This document shows positions 9,203 to 19,663 of a DNA stretch of 64,000 bases, in pieces. Every line of letters starts with the position of its first letter. The first letter of the stretch is position 1. The DNA comes from Alitta virens (lineage: Eukaryota; Annelida; Polychaeta; Phyllodocida; Nereididae), in NCBI GenBank assembly GCA_932294295.1, contig OW028584.1, positions 5,793,407 through 5,857,406 on the forward strand, written 5' to 3'. The notes under the pieces were generated by a model, which was not told the DNA's origin, made no database searches, and saw nothing but the letters and a program-made list of their open reading frames with translations. The position numbers and the translations under genes are program-made.

Positions 9203-11256
9203 ATAGTTGTGGTAGTAGTAGTAGTATTAGTAGTTGTAGTGGTATTAGTAGTAGTAGTAGTGGGTAGTAGTAGTAGTAGTAGTGGTGGTAGTAGTGGTGG
9301 TAGTAGTGGTAGTAGTAGTAGTAATAGTAGTGGTAGTAGTAGTAGTAGTATTAGTAGTTGTAGTGATATTAGTAGTAGTTTCTGCAAACCAACAAAATGT
9401 ATGGACTTTTCTGCCAGTACACTCGATAAGATCGATGAAAACTATGTTGATGGAAACTATGTCAGTCAGATAGTCTCCTGACATATAGGATGATTTGCAC
9501 GGTTATGCCAAACATTTTTCAAACCCTGCATATTGTACAAATCAAAAGAAAGCCTTGAAATAAAATGCATGCACTAAAATAAGCTAACTTTGTTTCAGAT
9601 GTGAGTGGCAGCTAAATTGTCAAATGAAACGGTTGTAAATTAAAATGGACTTTTATTCATTAACTGTTTCTGATGTGCCTGACTGTAAAATTTTTAAAGG
9701 ATAAAACTCAAACACTCACTTTTTTTTGTTTCTTAGTCGTATTTTGCCACGTACGAGATGAAGCAGCACAAAATGGACAGATATATCCAGAAAATTAAAA
9801 TTCCAACTCTCAAGGTGTTTAAAACACCTCTGGGAAATAAATAGAAGTTAGCTATATTCCCTATTGTAAATTCTGTGGTGATGACAAAATGACATAAAAA
9901 TTATCATTGCTAAGTTAGGAAAGCTGATGTTACTTTGTAACAGTGGGTGTTTTAAGTATTCGGACGGGGTTTGACTTTTTGGAGAAACTTATATTTTGTA
10001 CTTCTACCTGACATATACTTAAAAATAAGACCAAAACACAAGTGGACATTTATTTTGTATTGTACTATAAATGGCATGATTGTAAAAAAGATATGAATAT
10101 TTACTTTATACACACTGTTTCAGATGTGAGTGGAGATTCAAGAAGATCAAGCAGTACAAGAAGAATCGGAACCTCTAGGATCATAAGGACTGGAACATCT
10201 CGCATGGGAACATCTCGAATGGGAACATCTCGAATGGGAACATCTCGCATCGTAACAACCCGAATTGGCTCCACCCGCGTCATCCCTTCCACAACCAGAT
10301 ATGGAGGATCTCGGTTGATCTCAACCGGGGGTTACCGAACTACTAGATCAAGGATCACTACAAGGCGTAGGATTCGGCCTGATAGGAGAGAAGATTGTCC
10401 TGAAGGATGGTTTTACAACCAATACAACAAACCTGTGTAAGTAAGCAATGTAATGGTTAAGGCAATGGGTGAAATCTACAGCAAATCACAGGTTTTTGCT
10501 CGGTGATTTTTTTCTAGTTTAAATTGTTAATCAATATCAAATGATATGTTCAACAAAGTACTGTATGTATCTTGAAGGCTTATACAAAAACAGTATTCCT
10601 TAAAAGTGCACTTCTGTGGTTAGTTGATCGTGACAATATTAAGTGTGCTTTTGTTTATATTATTATATAATGTTTTATAATAACATGCTCTTGAAAGTCC
10701 TTGGCCTCCTTGTTTCAAGGGTGGTAATTTCAGCTGCGTAGTCCAGCTCCTCTGAAGGTCCCGGCTTCTGTCTAAGGCCCGGGCCACCTTTTATGAGCAT
10801 CATCTGAGCTGGATGTCCTTCGGATGAGACGCTAAATTGGTGGTCCCTTGTACTCAGCATTTATGCTGAGGCAAGTAAAAGATCCCACTCATGGGGTAAA
10901 TGTGTAACATGGGTGGACTCCTCTCTCTCACCTCATCAATCAACCCTAGATAGCAGCAAGGACTTAGAGGCCTGAACCTCCTATGTATATATATATATCA
11001 TTATGAGTGAGTGAAGACCATGAACCCCAGTGGCCAATACATGGCCCTGCACAATACACAAAAAAAGTTATGGCTTTCTAGCGACCTTACAGGTTAACAC
11101 TTCGTTAAATACAATATCACCATTCACTCATTCATATATTTATTGTCCACAATTGTGTTTTTCAGTTTCATCAATGCAATGGGCAGACAGGAGGAATGTG
11201 AGGCTAAGGGCCGGTCACCCAACAATGACTTGGATGAGATTTTGAACCTCGATTAG
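7275..11256 (+). CDS. Gene 1, unit A: secreted Arg-rich GTSR-repeat protein (3 exons)
   Basis: Exons 7275-7332, 10124-10436 and 11166-11256 join in frame to 153 residues. Residues 1-19 are a hydrophobic signal peptide (MDFKLVLFLVILVVYLTTQ). Residues 20-110 are extremely basic: I count 23 arginines and no lysine, rich in Ser, Thr and Gly, with a five-residue repeat GTSRM three times in a row after related GTSRI and TGTSR units. Residues 111-153 contain CPEGWFYNQYNKPV and EECEAKG, so there are two cysteines (111 and 135), which could pair. CPEGWF resembles the start of C-type-lectin-like domains, but the rest of such a fold is absent. Splice sites: GTAAGT donor at both introns; acceptors TTTCAG. 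A poly(A) signal lies 84 bp after the stop. All three paralogs keep the frame, which argues for a real gene. Function is unknown; a cationic secreted effector or matrix protein is inference only. Confidence 0.78.
8400..8900. repeat. GC-elevated block with GTGATT-type internal repeats
   Basis: Clearly less AT-rich than its surroundings. Contains GTGATTAACACG, GTGATTTACCCG, GTGATTCACCGAG and GTGATTCACAC at 8655-8840. Kept in units B and C. Several overlapping short frames exist but none is convincing. Probably an old mobile element of unknown type. Confidence 0.45.
9094..9378. repeat. (TAG)n microsatellite, unit A
   Basis: Nearly pure TAG/AGT trinucleotide array with GGT and ATT interruptions. 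All reading frames through it are low-complexity artefacts. Confidence 0.95.
9590..9615 (+). pseudogene. Ghost copy of the gene 1 exon 2 acceptor and start
   Basis: TTTCAG at 9593-9598 followed by ATGTGAGTGG repeats the true exon 2 junction at 10118-10133. If spliced to exon 1 it would encode only D-V-S-G-S and then stop (TAA 9613-9615). Present in units B (about 38480) and C (about 62326). Confidence 0.5.
10124..10436 (+). CDS. Gene 1 unit A, exon 2 (Arg-rich repeats)
   Basis: 313 nt, phase 1 to phase 2. Carries three GGAACATCTCG(C/A)ATG blocks followed by one ending ATC. The donor is CCTGT|GTAAGT. Reading through the donor gives an immediate stop. Confidence 0.82.
10437..11165 (+). other. 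Gene 1 unit A, intron 2
   Basis: 729 bp; most of its centre is the SINE-like element at 10735-10985. Confidence 0.7.
10735..10985. mobile_element. SINE-like dispersed repeat, member 2
   Basis: Best-preserved member. Contains GGATGTCCTTCGGATGAGAC and then TAAATTGGTGGTCCCTTGTA, followed by the TGAGGCAAGT and GGGGTAAATGTG blocks. From memory, the first string resembles the conserved central domain described for some metazoan SINEs (Nin-DC type); not verified. Confidence 0.55.
11166..11256 (+). CDS. Gene 1 unit A, exon 3 (C-terminus)
   Basis: 91 nt from acceptor TTTTTCAG to TAG. Completes FINAMGRQEECEAKG and an acidic Asn/Asp/Leu tail. Frame chosen because it joins phase 2 from exon 2 and ends at a stop shared by all copies. 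Confidence 0.72.
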
Positions 11257-11339
11257 CCAAGTTTTTATTGGCTAATGACGATTTATGAACCCAGATTCAA
11301 ACATTTTGTGGAAACTTTGAGCATGTAAGCAGTGGACAT

Positions 11340-11345
11340 AATAAA
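11340..11345 (+). terminator. Poly(A) signal, gene 1 unit A
   Basis: AATAAA 84 bp after the stop codon, kept in unit B at 40198-40203; unit C would place it just past the window end. Confidence 0.6.
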
Positions 11346-11723
11346 CTATTTATCAATGGTATAGCTTTTGTGTGTTATGTTGTAATATAATTTCGTAAAG
11401 TTTAGAAGTTCTGTTTTTAACAATGTTTTATTACTTTTACATGTTATTGGTAACCATGAGTTAAATATGCAGCAAGACACTGGCTGCCATGTTCAATGAG
11501 TTTAAATGATTCTTGGATCTGTTTTAATTAATCATTTGAATACCCCATGGCCAGTACATGTATTAAAATCACATGAAATAAACACATACTGGAAAGACAA
11601 TGACAATGACAATGAAATTAATTAATTTTACCCAAAAAATACAATGATAGTGGTATAATTTCCGAAGTTTCATATCACTCATTTGCATGCTTCATATCAA
11701 TACACAATAAAATATCATTCACA

Positions 11724-12275
11724 TTCCCATTTTTCAGGACTACAACAGGTGGCAACACCCACAATGATTGACCTTGTACAGGTTCAATGATATCAAGTTC
11801 TTACAACTCATTCAGTTTGTTTTTTAGACCCTTTCTCAAACTGTAAGGAAACCTGCGCATAGGTTGCACCACTGGTTTAACATTTTCATCAATGTGTTAA
11901 TCAAGTTGAACAGTTTTGAGTTTGCCTACACCCTAAAACCAGTTTGCATACTTTCTCTTCAAATCACTGAAATCATCTTATTTCACAAAGTCACTTTGTT
12001 TCACAACAGCAATTTGTTTCACAACATCACTTTGTTTCACAAAATTGGACTCATCACGTGTTTCAACAGAATTCACACCACATTTTTCACCCTCATCAGA
12101 ATCACAAATTTTCAACACACCAAGTAGCAGAGCTGTTTTGTACCCTTTTAGACAGATATTAACCCCATTGACCACTATAAATTCTGATGGTACCGAGATT
12201 TGATTAAACTTCATTATTGACATGAAAAAACCAGCAACCTGCATTGTTTTGTCAGACTCACAATCTTAATTTCTT
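11724..12275 (-). mobile_element. Ty3/Gypsy pol fossil (protease end to RT start), unit A
   Basis: On the minus strand, in order: GYKTALLLGVLKI (end of the protease region), GVGKLKTVQLD-HIDENVKP, VVQPMRRFPYSLRK, then ELDIIEPVQGQSLWVLPPVV. This is the connection between protease and reverse transcriptase typical of Ty3/Gypsy elements. Stops interrupt it and no LTRs are seen, so it is a fragment. Four 18-bp TTTCACAA... repeats lie inside at about 11979-12050. Confidence 0.8.
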
Positions 12276-13545
12276 GTCACAAGTTTTACATCAACATTTA
12301 ATTTGTTTGTAACACTCTCATTGAAAATATAGCATGAGGCATCTGAATAGATCATTGTTGTGAACAACTGTTCACAGTTGACAAATAGGTTAAGCTACGT
12401 ACAGACCTTTCCTACACATCCTTTTTCCACTTCCCATTTGTATAATTCATTCTGAGATAAGAAACTATAAGAAGCACATTCTCAGTTCTTTAACACCAAA
12501 AAAGTTAATTATCTATTCAATAAAACATTAATTGTATTGAGCTTTGATTTGTGTGACCATAGTACTGTAGTATAAGTTTTTATTGAACTATGTATTTGTA
12601 GATTTTGCAGTGTCATGGCAACAATACATGAACATTTCAATAAAGGAACCATAAGGGCCAGTGAAACTCAATTGGTGCCTATTTTGAGCACAAACAGCTT
12701 ATGGCGGTTACAGAGAGCGTGAGAGTGTTTTTTATTGACAATTAGACATCACAAATAGATACACCCAACATTTGTCATTGCAAAATGTACTAATTCACTA
12801 ATTAAGCGAAAGCATGGCTCAAAAAAGCCAGTTACACTAGGGAGAATAAATAATAGCATGAAACAAACAGACGAAAAGACTGATATAGTTCATTGGCTAT
12901 GATAAATTTCATTATTATACTATGTACCTCAGCACCAGTAACTTGAAATGATTCTAATTAAGAAAAAACACTATTATCTATGCGATATATAAGCTTAAAT
13001 TAAATAGGAACATTTTGAACATTACATAGCATCATACGTCATAAACCATTGCACCAGACTACATCTGCACTTCTGATGTCAGCAAACTCAAGCCTTCATG
13101 TCCTTCATGCCTGCACTACTGGTGGTCTTCCAAGCTTTATTATGAATACACATTTGCACTGCCGATAGTATTAAATTCAACTTATTGGACCAACTAATTA
13201 GAAGAAAAATATGATTTATGCATAAGCACAATATACACAATATACACATTATAGCTGGTTGGCGGACACCAGGATGGTTTATATCACCATTACCACAATA
13301 AAGTACATGTTTAATTACAAAAAAATAAGCTTAACTGCTACAAAGTATAGTATATAAAGTATATAAAAAAATATACAGTTTAAAAAAGAATAATTTTAAG
13401 ATAAGGAAATGAAAAATAAGGGTTACTTTATGCAGAAACTGTAAGAAAACTTGGGGAAAAAGAAGAAGAAAGGAAATTATTTTCTTCTTAATTATGAAGC
13501 CTCCTTAATTATGAAGCCAAGCTGCATAGCAACCACACCATGCCA
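12276..13545. other. Non-coding spacer
   Basis: AT-rich, no supported gene. Short A-rich and TATA-rich runs at 13310-13400. Confidence 0.5.
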
Positions 13546-14420
13546 AAATTTCCATGAAGACTGCCTATGAAAAGGATGTCTCCCTGCAGGGCACTGAAAT
13601 TGACGACAACCTGAAGGACCTGCTGGAGATGGACCTGTTCGAAGGCAGAACACAGTGGACCAAGTACCGCATCATGACCTAGTGATGACACCTCACGATC
13701 AGAATCACTATTACAACTGTGGATTGGACCTGTTGGACTTTGTCCCCCCCCCCCTTTGCACCGAAGATGGGCAGTCCAACAGACTGTACACCAGGCCAGG
13801 ATGCGAGCCAGTCAGTACACAGTTGGATGTCGCAAATACCACAGGATCACACAAATAGACCTGCTGAAATGAACTGTCCTAATGTGGTACCTGGTTCTGC
13901 CACAGATTCACAAATTCTAAGAAAGACTGGATAATTTGCCAAAACGAACTGTCACAGATTTCACTAAGCTGCATGAGAGGTGAGTTAGATTTTGCTCCTC
14001 AGGGTGTCAGATCAAGTCAGACAGTTAGAACTTACACAGAAAACGGTTTTGAGTACAACTTGTATTATGCTAATTGCACAAACTTGTGTAAACAGAGCAT
14101 CAGTGGTGGTCAATTTCAAATTGCTTACCTTACAAAGTTTAGAAATAATATTGAGAAGTGTGTAGTGATGGTTTCCAATGTCTTCAACAAGGCTGTAGAG
14201 CTATCTCCTAGTAAATTTGAAGAGTTTACTGAGTGTGAGTCCACAAATAGAGTAGCATTGCAGGATGTAACTAAGGCTTTGTGTTCACTGGAAACTAAAA
14301 GTCTTCCTGGGTCAAGATCATCTTAACATCATAGTTCTCATACTAAATGTTCATCAAGGTATGTTGCATCCCTGAAGGCAGAAGCAGCAGCAAAGACTGC
14401 ATCTCTGAATATACAAGCTA
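13546..14420 (+). pseudogene. Decayed retroelement, gag-like N-terminal part (unit A)
   Basis: The frame 13973-14326 reads RTYTENGFEYNLYYANCTNL, and shortly after it SLKAEAAAKTASLNIQA. Both recall N-terminal segments of invertebrate BEL/Pao-type gag proteins, as I remember them; similarity not verified. An earlier GC-richer piece (13553-13680) reads EIDDNLKDLLEMDLFEGRTQ. Stops and frame changes throughout. Confidence 0.4.
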
Positions 14421-14423
14421 TGC

Positions 14424-16975
14424 GTGTCAACAAAATTGAAATATTCAGACATTGAAAATGACCAAAAAGCTAAATTTGACAAAATTCAAACAATGAATGA
14501 CCACAAAATCAAAGAGGCTAAACTTTGTGCCATAAGTGATGTTCAGATCATGGTTGATCAACCATCTCATATTATCTGTGCTGTTAATGTTAATGACAGT
14601 TTAAAACTTTTTGAGACAAGTGTTTCTCAACAAGTTGCAAATACACAAGCCATGCTTGTCAATGTCGACAGCAACTCTATTGCACAGCCCTATGTATTTG
14701 ATACTTAGAAGTTTTAATGGTAAGAATGTGGTGTGATGATGAGCAGACCAATATTAAGACATTAATAAATTCAAGAAATCTACATATTGTGGCTCTTTGT
14801 GCTCGAAAATGGCATGTCCCACTCTTCATTTTACACATCTTATTTAACCCACTCATTGAATTTAAGCTATACATCATTTACAATGTTCACCTCGATGTAA
14901 TCAGGAGAATTTGAATTTTCTACTGGTGAACATTTTTTTGAAATATTTGCAGTTAAAGTAATATTTTATCTTTTAGATTTTGCATCCTCAAAGGCAAATG
15001 ATACAATATTTAAGAATGTGAACTTCCTGAAAGGTAACAAATACTTTATTGCGCAGGAACAAATTCCTCCTGAAATATATCAACGACGTATGTGCTTATG
15101 GCTCAAATTCAAGGAAGCTAAAGACAAAGCTAGAAATGACAGATCCATGAAAGTGAGTTGGTCACTGGATAATCTAATTGTTATTGGTGTGACTGACTAA
15201 GCCAAGGATGACAACAGGGTCATCAGTCCTGACGATGCATATTTCCCAGCCGGGGTAAAACACACTGCAGACGTAATTAAAAAAAATCTACTTTCCGTGG
15301 TCATGCTGCTGAGCTGTCTCATGGTGTTTCAATTAGTGCTGTTCTTGCTGAACTGCTGTCAGATAAAGCCACTGCCACTGCTGATCACATGATCTCTGCG
15401 GAAAGATCTGGGGATAAGGGGTCGGAGTGCGACTTCTGAAAATGTTTCATACCCAAAATGTGAACAATGCCATTGTGATCATATCAAGGTCACCATGGTT
15501 GAAGGTCAGCATCTCGGCCCTCAGCATTTTGCAGTTATGAAGAACTGTGCCAGTGATGCCCTATAATGGTCTTACTCTGTTAATAGATGCTATTTTTCTT
15601 TAATTATTTTTATTTCTAAATCTTATAAAACTTTTTTACAACTTAGAAATTGTCTCTAAAAAAGCATTGTGATTTAATGACAATAATGGTTTTTTGTAAA
15701 TTGATTAATTGAAGTATTTTGGCAAGTCAAATGAGCTAATGATACTGTATTAAACTGTATTTTCTGTATTTATTTTTCACTTTCTATAACCTTTCAGTTT
15801 GCTACCCAGGAAACTTTGGTATTAAATTCAATTGTTTAGTTGTAGATTGAACTGTCTTACCACATTATTGTGCCACTTTTCTCAGTCTACACATGATGAT
15901 ACAATGTACTATATTTTAGCAATGTCTGTATGTTTAAACTTACAGATACAGTGGCTGGCATCTTGATGTTGTTCATTTGAACCCATGGCTACAGTATGCA
16001 ATCCATCCCTTGATGAGAATTTGTCATTGATTGAAGGTGATGAGACTGTTTCAAAGATGGCCATAATGAACCTACACATCTTAAAAATTCCCTGTGTAGT
16101 AATGACGTTGGTCAAAATTTTAGGCTAAAACTGCCAATTGTTAAATGCCAAATTTGAATTGCTTACATTGAACATTTTAATGAATCAAATGGTAAACTTT
16201 ATGATATTTTCTTGCAGGAGACATGGCTCACAGCTGGCAGCGATTTGTCATTGCTTCCGATTACGGAATACAATTTAATCTCTGTTGGTAAGTCATTCAG
16301 TGCACATAGTTGAGTTTGATTGGTTTAAGATTTTTGGGATGGCCAGTTCTGGAACTATGTTTGACTGATAAACACAGTGTTAAAAAAAGTTAATCAAAGG
16401 AAAGTTTTACAGACTTCCTCGACCCACTCATGAACAAGTATATACGATTTTACATAAACTTAATATTTGATAAATTGAATCATAAATATGAAATATTATT
16501 ATTAATCTTTTTAAATTTAAAGAAAGTACTTCTGCTGACGATTTGACAAATAATATGATGTCTAATGACTATTTATCAAAAATCACTGTTCTTGCACGTC
16601 TCACTCAACGTAATGGTACTTTCATTGACAACATCCTTGTTAAAGTTTCAAATGATTATTCCCAAACAACTAGAGTACTGCCTAATAATATCGCAAATCA
16701 CGTACCATAAGTTATTTCCATGGATTATGGGCACCCTGGACTGAACATGAGCTGAAATTAGTAAGTAACTTATCACAATTATACATGTATTATATGTTTA
16801 TGAGGGCTTATCTACAGTGGCATTCTTACCTTTTAAAGAGTGTCCCCTTAGCTCTTCATACTAAATTGTAAAAAAAAAATTCTTAATGGTATTATAATTA
16901 CTTTTCTTTTCATTTTTTTTTTTTCCTTTGTTAAGCAAAGAAATAAAGAATCTGAGTCTGCGTCTTATCCAGTTG
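14424..16975 (+). pseudogene. Decayed LINE: ORF1 end, endonuclease pieces and 3' tail (unit A)
   Basis: 14990-15200 reads NFLKGNKYFIAQEQIPPEIYQRR and then SWSLDNLIVIGV, the C-terminal style of L1-type ORF1 proteins. 16219-16290 reads ETWLTAGSDLSLLPITEYNL and 16530-16710 reads YLSKITVLARLTQRNGTFIDNILVKV; both match LINE AP-type endonuclease segments and align with 26956-27120 in the young LINE. Around 16935-16965 the run AAGAAATAAAGAATCTGAG looks like a LINE 3' tail. Heavily broken; non-functional. Confidence 0.6.
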
Positions 16976-18152
16976 CTTTTGTGTCCACATAATCTATGTC
17001 CCTCCTGTCACTAAGATATTAAAATGAAACTAGATAAAAGACAAAAATTCTCAGGTTTATGCACCTTCCTAGATATGACAGCACTGACATGGGGGACTTC
17101 AGGACCTGATAATATATTTAAAGAAAAGTGTTTGGATTAGCATGGTTTGACTTTTATGTGCATCTTTCCTGTTACCGAGTTTATGAGGAAACTATTTATC
17201 CAAGAAAATAGCTTTGAAGCAAATCGAAAGACCCTTCATTACTACAAAATGTTACGTTACATGCTGGCGGAGAAATCAGGTCACATAAATGACCAATTTA
17301 AAATATATTAAAAATAAAGGATTGAAAATGCCTTGGTGTCATATTACAACAATGAAATGTTAGATTTTATTTTTAAATTTTGCACCTTTAATGCTTAATG
17401 TCTGTAGAATGTCCCACATAATCATATAGTTGTATATTTACATAAAGTAATAATTAAGAATCCTTGGGTATAAAAATACAAGGAGAAAAAATTAAAGTTA
17501 AAATCATGAAGAACATAAAAAGGTCTAAAATATCACATATTTCATAAAAATCAAGTGGCGTTCCTTCAATTTGGCATCTGAAAATAAAAAAAGAATTCTT
17601 CAACACTTAAAGATACTTATTGTGGTGTGATTCCAAAATTTCAATTTCCAAACCTCTTTACAAATTATTTGACCTCTTAAGTTTTCTAGAACCGTCGACC
17701 CTCATTAATGCGAAATTTTTGAAACCGAATCCCTCGCCATCCGAGTGATAATGCTTGGGAACAGATCTGTAGACTCGTTGAATTAATCCATCGGTTTTCG
17801 ATTCTGAATGGTCATTTTGGCCACCAAATAGCACTGTTTTAGGCAAAGCAATTGTTCCTCTGAACGTTCTGGGGGTTGTAGTAAGAGCAATTGACCCGCA
17901 TAATTGTCTGTGGGTGTTTACTCAAGGTGTGCCAGACTGTTTGAATAGCAATTGAGCATTACACAAATGTATTGTGCATTTGTTCACTCATTGAAAATTC
18001 AAAACTATATTTGATGATGTTTAACTTAAATCTAACTGTATCAGGGCATATGATTTTATTATTTTGATTTTCATTATATTATGTTATGTTCTGTGGATGA
18101 GTACGATCATAAATAAATAAATATAATTACAACAGCATAATTGGCCTATGTT
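16976..18152. other. Non-coding spacer
   Basis: No recognised element. A 62-codon minus-strand frame at 17658-17846 is kept in unit B but matches nothing I know. Confidence 0.45.
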
Positions 18153-18177
18153 ATAGATAAATAGATACATAGATAGC

Positions 18178-18220
<43 letters not shown>

Positions 18221-18254
18221 CTAGATATATAGATAGCTAGATAGATATATAGAT

Positions 18255-18297
<43 letters not shown>

Positions 18298-18304
18298 TAT
18301 AGAT

Positions 18305-18339
<35 letters not shown>

Positions 18340-18420
18340 TATAGATATAGATATAGATAGATAGATAGATGGATAGATAGATAGATAGATAGATAGATAG
18401 ACAGACAGATATATAGACAG
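18153..18420. repeat. (TAGA)n microsatellite, unit A
   Basis: Tetranucleotide TAGA/GATA array with TAGC and TATA interruptions. Structure differs from the unit B copy at 46996-47290. Confidence 0.95.
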
Positions 18421-18983
18421 TTAATACTAGGGGTCGCCATGAATACTAGTTCCGAAAACAGCGCTAGGGAAACGCCAACTTGATCAAACTGCTAACCCGA
18501 TCCCGCGTTTATCTGAACGAATGCATAAGGAATGCAGGTGTTTGGATTAACAAGGGTCGACTGTCGACTGTCGCCAGATGATGCTCAATTCTCAGATTAA
18601 ATCAATGCCACTTTGGGTTCAAACGCATTTCATCTATAAGTTATGACTGCATTGGTTTTATCTAATAGAAATATTTGTGTGTTAATATTTAAAATCTAGT
18701 GACATTAACGGTCATCACTTGCAAGGCAAATCATTTAAATGTCACCTGTATTTCCTTGGTTATTAGTTGTTGTTTTTTTATAGATTTTTTTATTAATAGA
18801 GTTATTTTTGAAAATTGAGAATCATTTGACTGTCATTTGTCTGCGTTTCCTTAATTCTTAGTTGCAGAAATTTTGTGAATTTTTTTTAAGTTTCAAAATT
18901 GTGAATCATATCTTACTGCAGAATTTCTTCAATGTTTCAGCCTTATTTAAATTTGCATATGTGAATGATATAAGCAGTGTGCT

Positions 18984-19036
18984 GAATGAATGAATGAATG
19001 AATGTGTGAATGAACAAATGAATGAATAAATGAAAA
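18984..19036. repeat. (TGAA)n short array
   Basis: TGAATGAATGAATG followed by diverged copies; the unit B copy (about 47852-47939) has an extra block. Confidence 0.85.
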
Positions 19037-19099
19037 GTAGCTGTCACAAGAGAACTATATGTCAACTGTATATCATGACACTAAATAATTGTCAAAAGT

Positions 19100-19225
19100 T
19101 TTAAGCCAACATTGTAATTGCCATTGTACTAGGTGTCTATACTGAGGCAAGTAAAAATCTCCCACCCATGGGGTAAATGTGCAACTTGGTAAGGACTCCA
19201 GGCAGTCTGTGGGGGGGGGGGGGGG
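19100..19225. mobile_element. SINE-like dispersed repeat, member 3
   Basis: Partial copy: CATTGTACTAGGTGTCTATA, TGAGGCAAGTAAAAA, CATGGGGTAAATGTGCAAC. Ends at the G-run. Confidence 0.45.
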
Positions 19226-19297
19226 GTTGTCTCTTCCCTACAGTGCAAGTTTGGGAGGGGGTGAGTATGATAATGATAAACACCACCCCCCCCCCCC
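19211..19297. repeat. Poly(G) and poly(C) runs flanking 59 bp
   Basis: About 16 G at 19211-19226 and about 12 C at 19286-19297, which could pair or form a G-rich structure. The lengths change in unit B. Confidence 0.85.
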
Positions 19298-19605
19298 TTG
19301 TAAATTTACTGAATGAATGGCATATACCATTCTTAGGTTGTTAACATACAGAGAAGCCTTGCACTTGAAAAATTAATGTGGTTGTCAATGGCACCATCAT
19401 GGGCATGGCTGCACGAGTCAACCACTAAAAGTTTCTATAGTATGATACAGGTGCAGTCCAACGTGTCTAGCCTTTTATAATCCATAAACTCACCTCATGA
19501 ATCAAATATGAAAGTATCTTGAATTTTTCATATATTTGTACGTATTATAATGAAGCAACAAATACTCAGATGATTCATTCATTGTTAAAAGACACAGGAT
19601 CTAAA
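19298..19605. other. 5' flank of gene 2 (unit A)
   Basis: About 300 bp between the C-run and the start codon. TATA-like words occur at about 19470 and 19531; none is decisive. Confidence 0.35.
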
Positions 19606-19663
19606 ATGAACATTTTCTTGGTCTGTTTTCAAATTTTTGCCAGTGGCCTCATTCTAGTTACAG
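19606..19663 (+). CDS. Gene 2 unit A, exon 1 (signal peptide)
   Basis: 58 nt, MNIFLVCFQIFASGLILVT plus one base, donor ACAG|GTAATT, phase 1. Chosen over an upstream in-frame ATG at 19519 because the hydrophobic stretch then starts at once. Confidence 0.78.

Larger units (their letters stand above)
7333..10123 (+). other. Gene 1 unit A, intron 1
   Basis: 2,791 bp. 7333-8400 holds nothing recognised; then a GC-richer block, a TAG array, a ghost exon-2 start (9590-9615) and AT-rich sequence. Confidence 0.7.

Noticed and set aside
9055..9387. Long poly-Thr, poly-Val and poly-Ser frames on both strands
   Set aside because: They are translations of the TAG trinucleotide array.
9385..9480. Protein-like stretch MDFSASTLDKIDENYVDGNY after the TAG array
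   Set aside because: No splice acceptor in front of it, since the array precedes it; the frame is altered in unit B.
10124..10436. Possible relation of gene 1 to the echinoid 185/333 (Trf) immune family
   Set aside because: Both are secreted repeat proteins in tandem arrays, but the sequence, repeat types and exon number here give no specific match.
11166..11256. Full C-type lectin domain for gene 1
   Set aside because: CPEGWF is suggestive, but the protein stops about 40 residues later and lacks the WND/EPN core.
17658..17846. 62-codon minus-strand frame, repeated at 46502
   Set aside because: No signal, domain or splice support; similarity between units is due to duplication.
18153..18420. 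CRISPR-like spaced repeats
   Set aside because: Simple tetranucleotide array with no unique spacers, in animal DNA.
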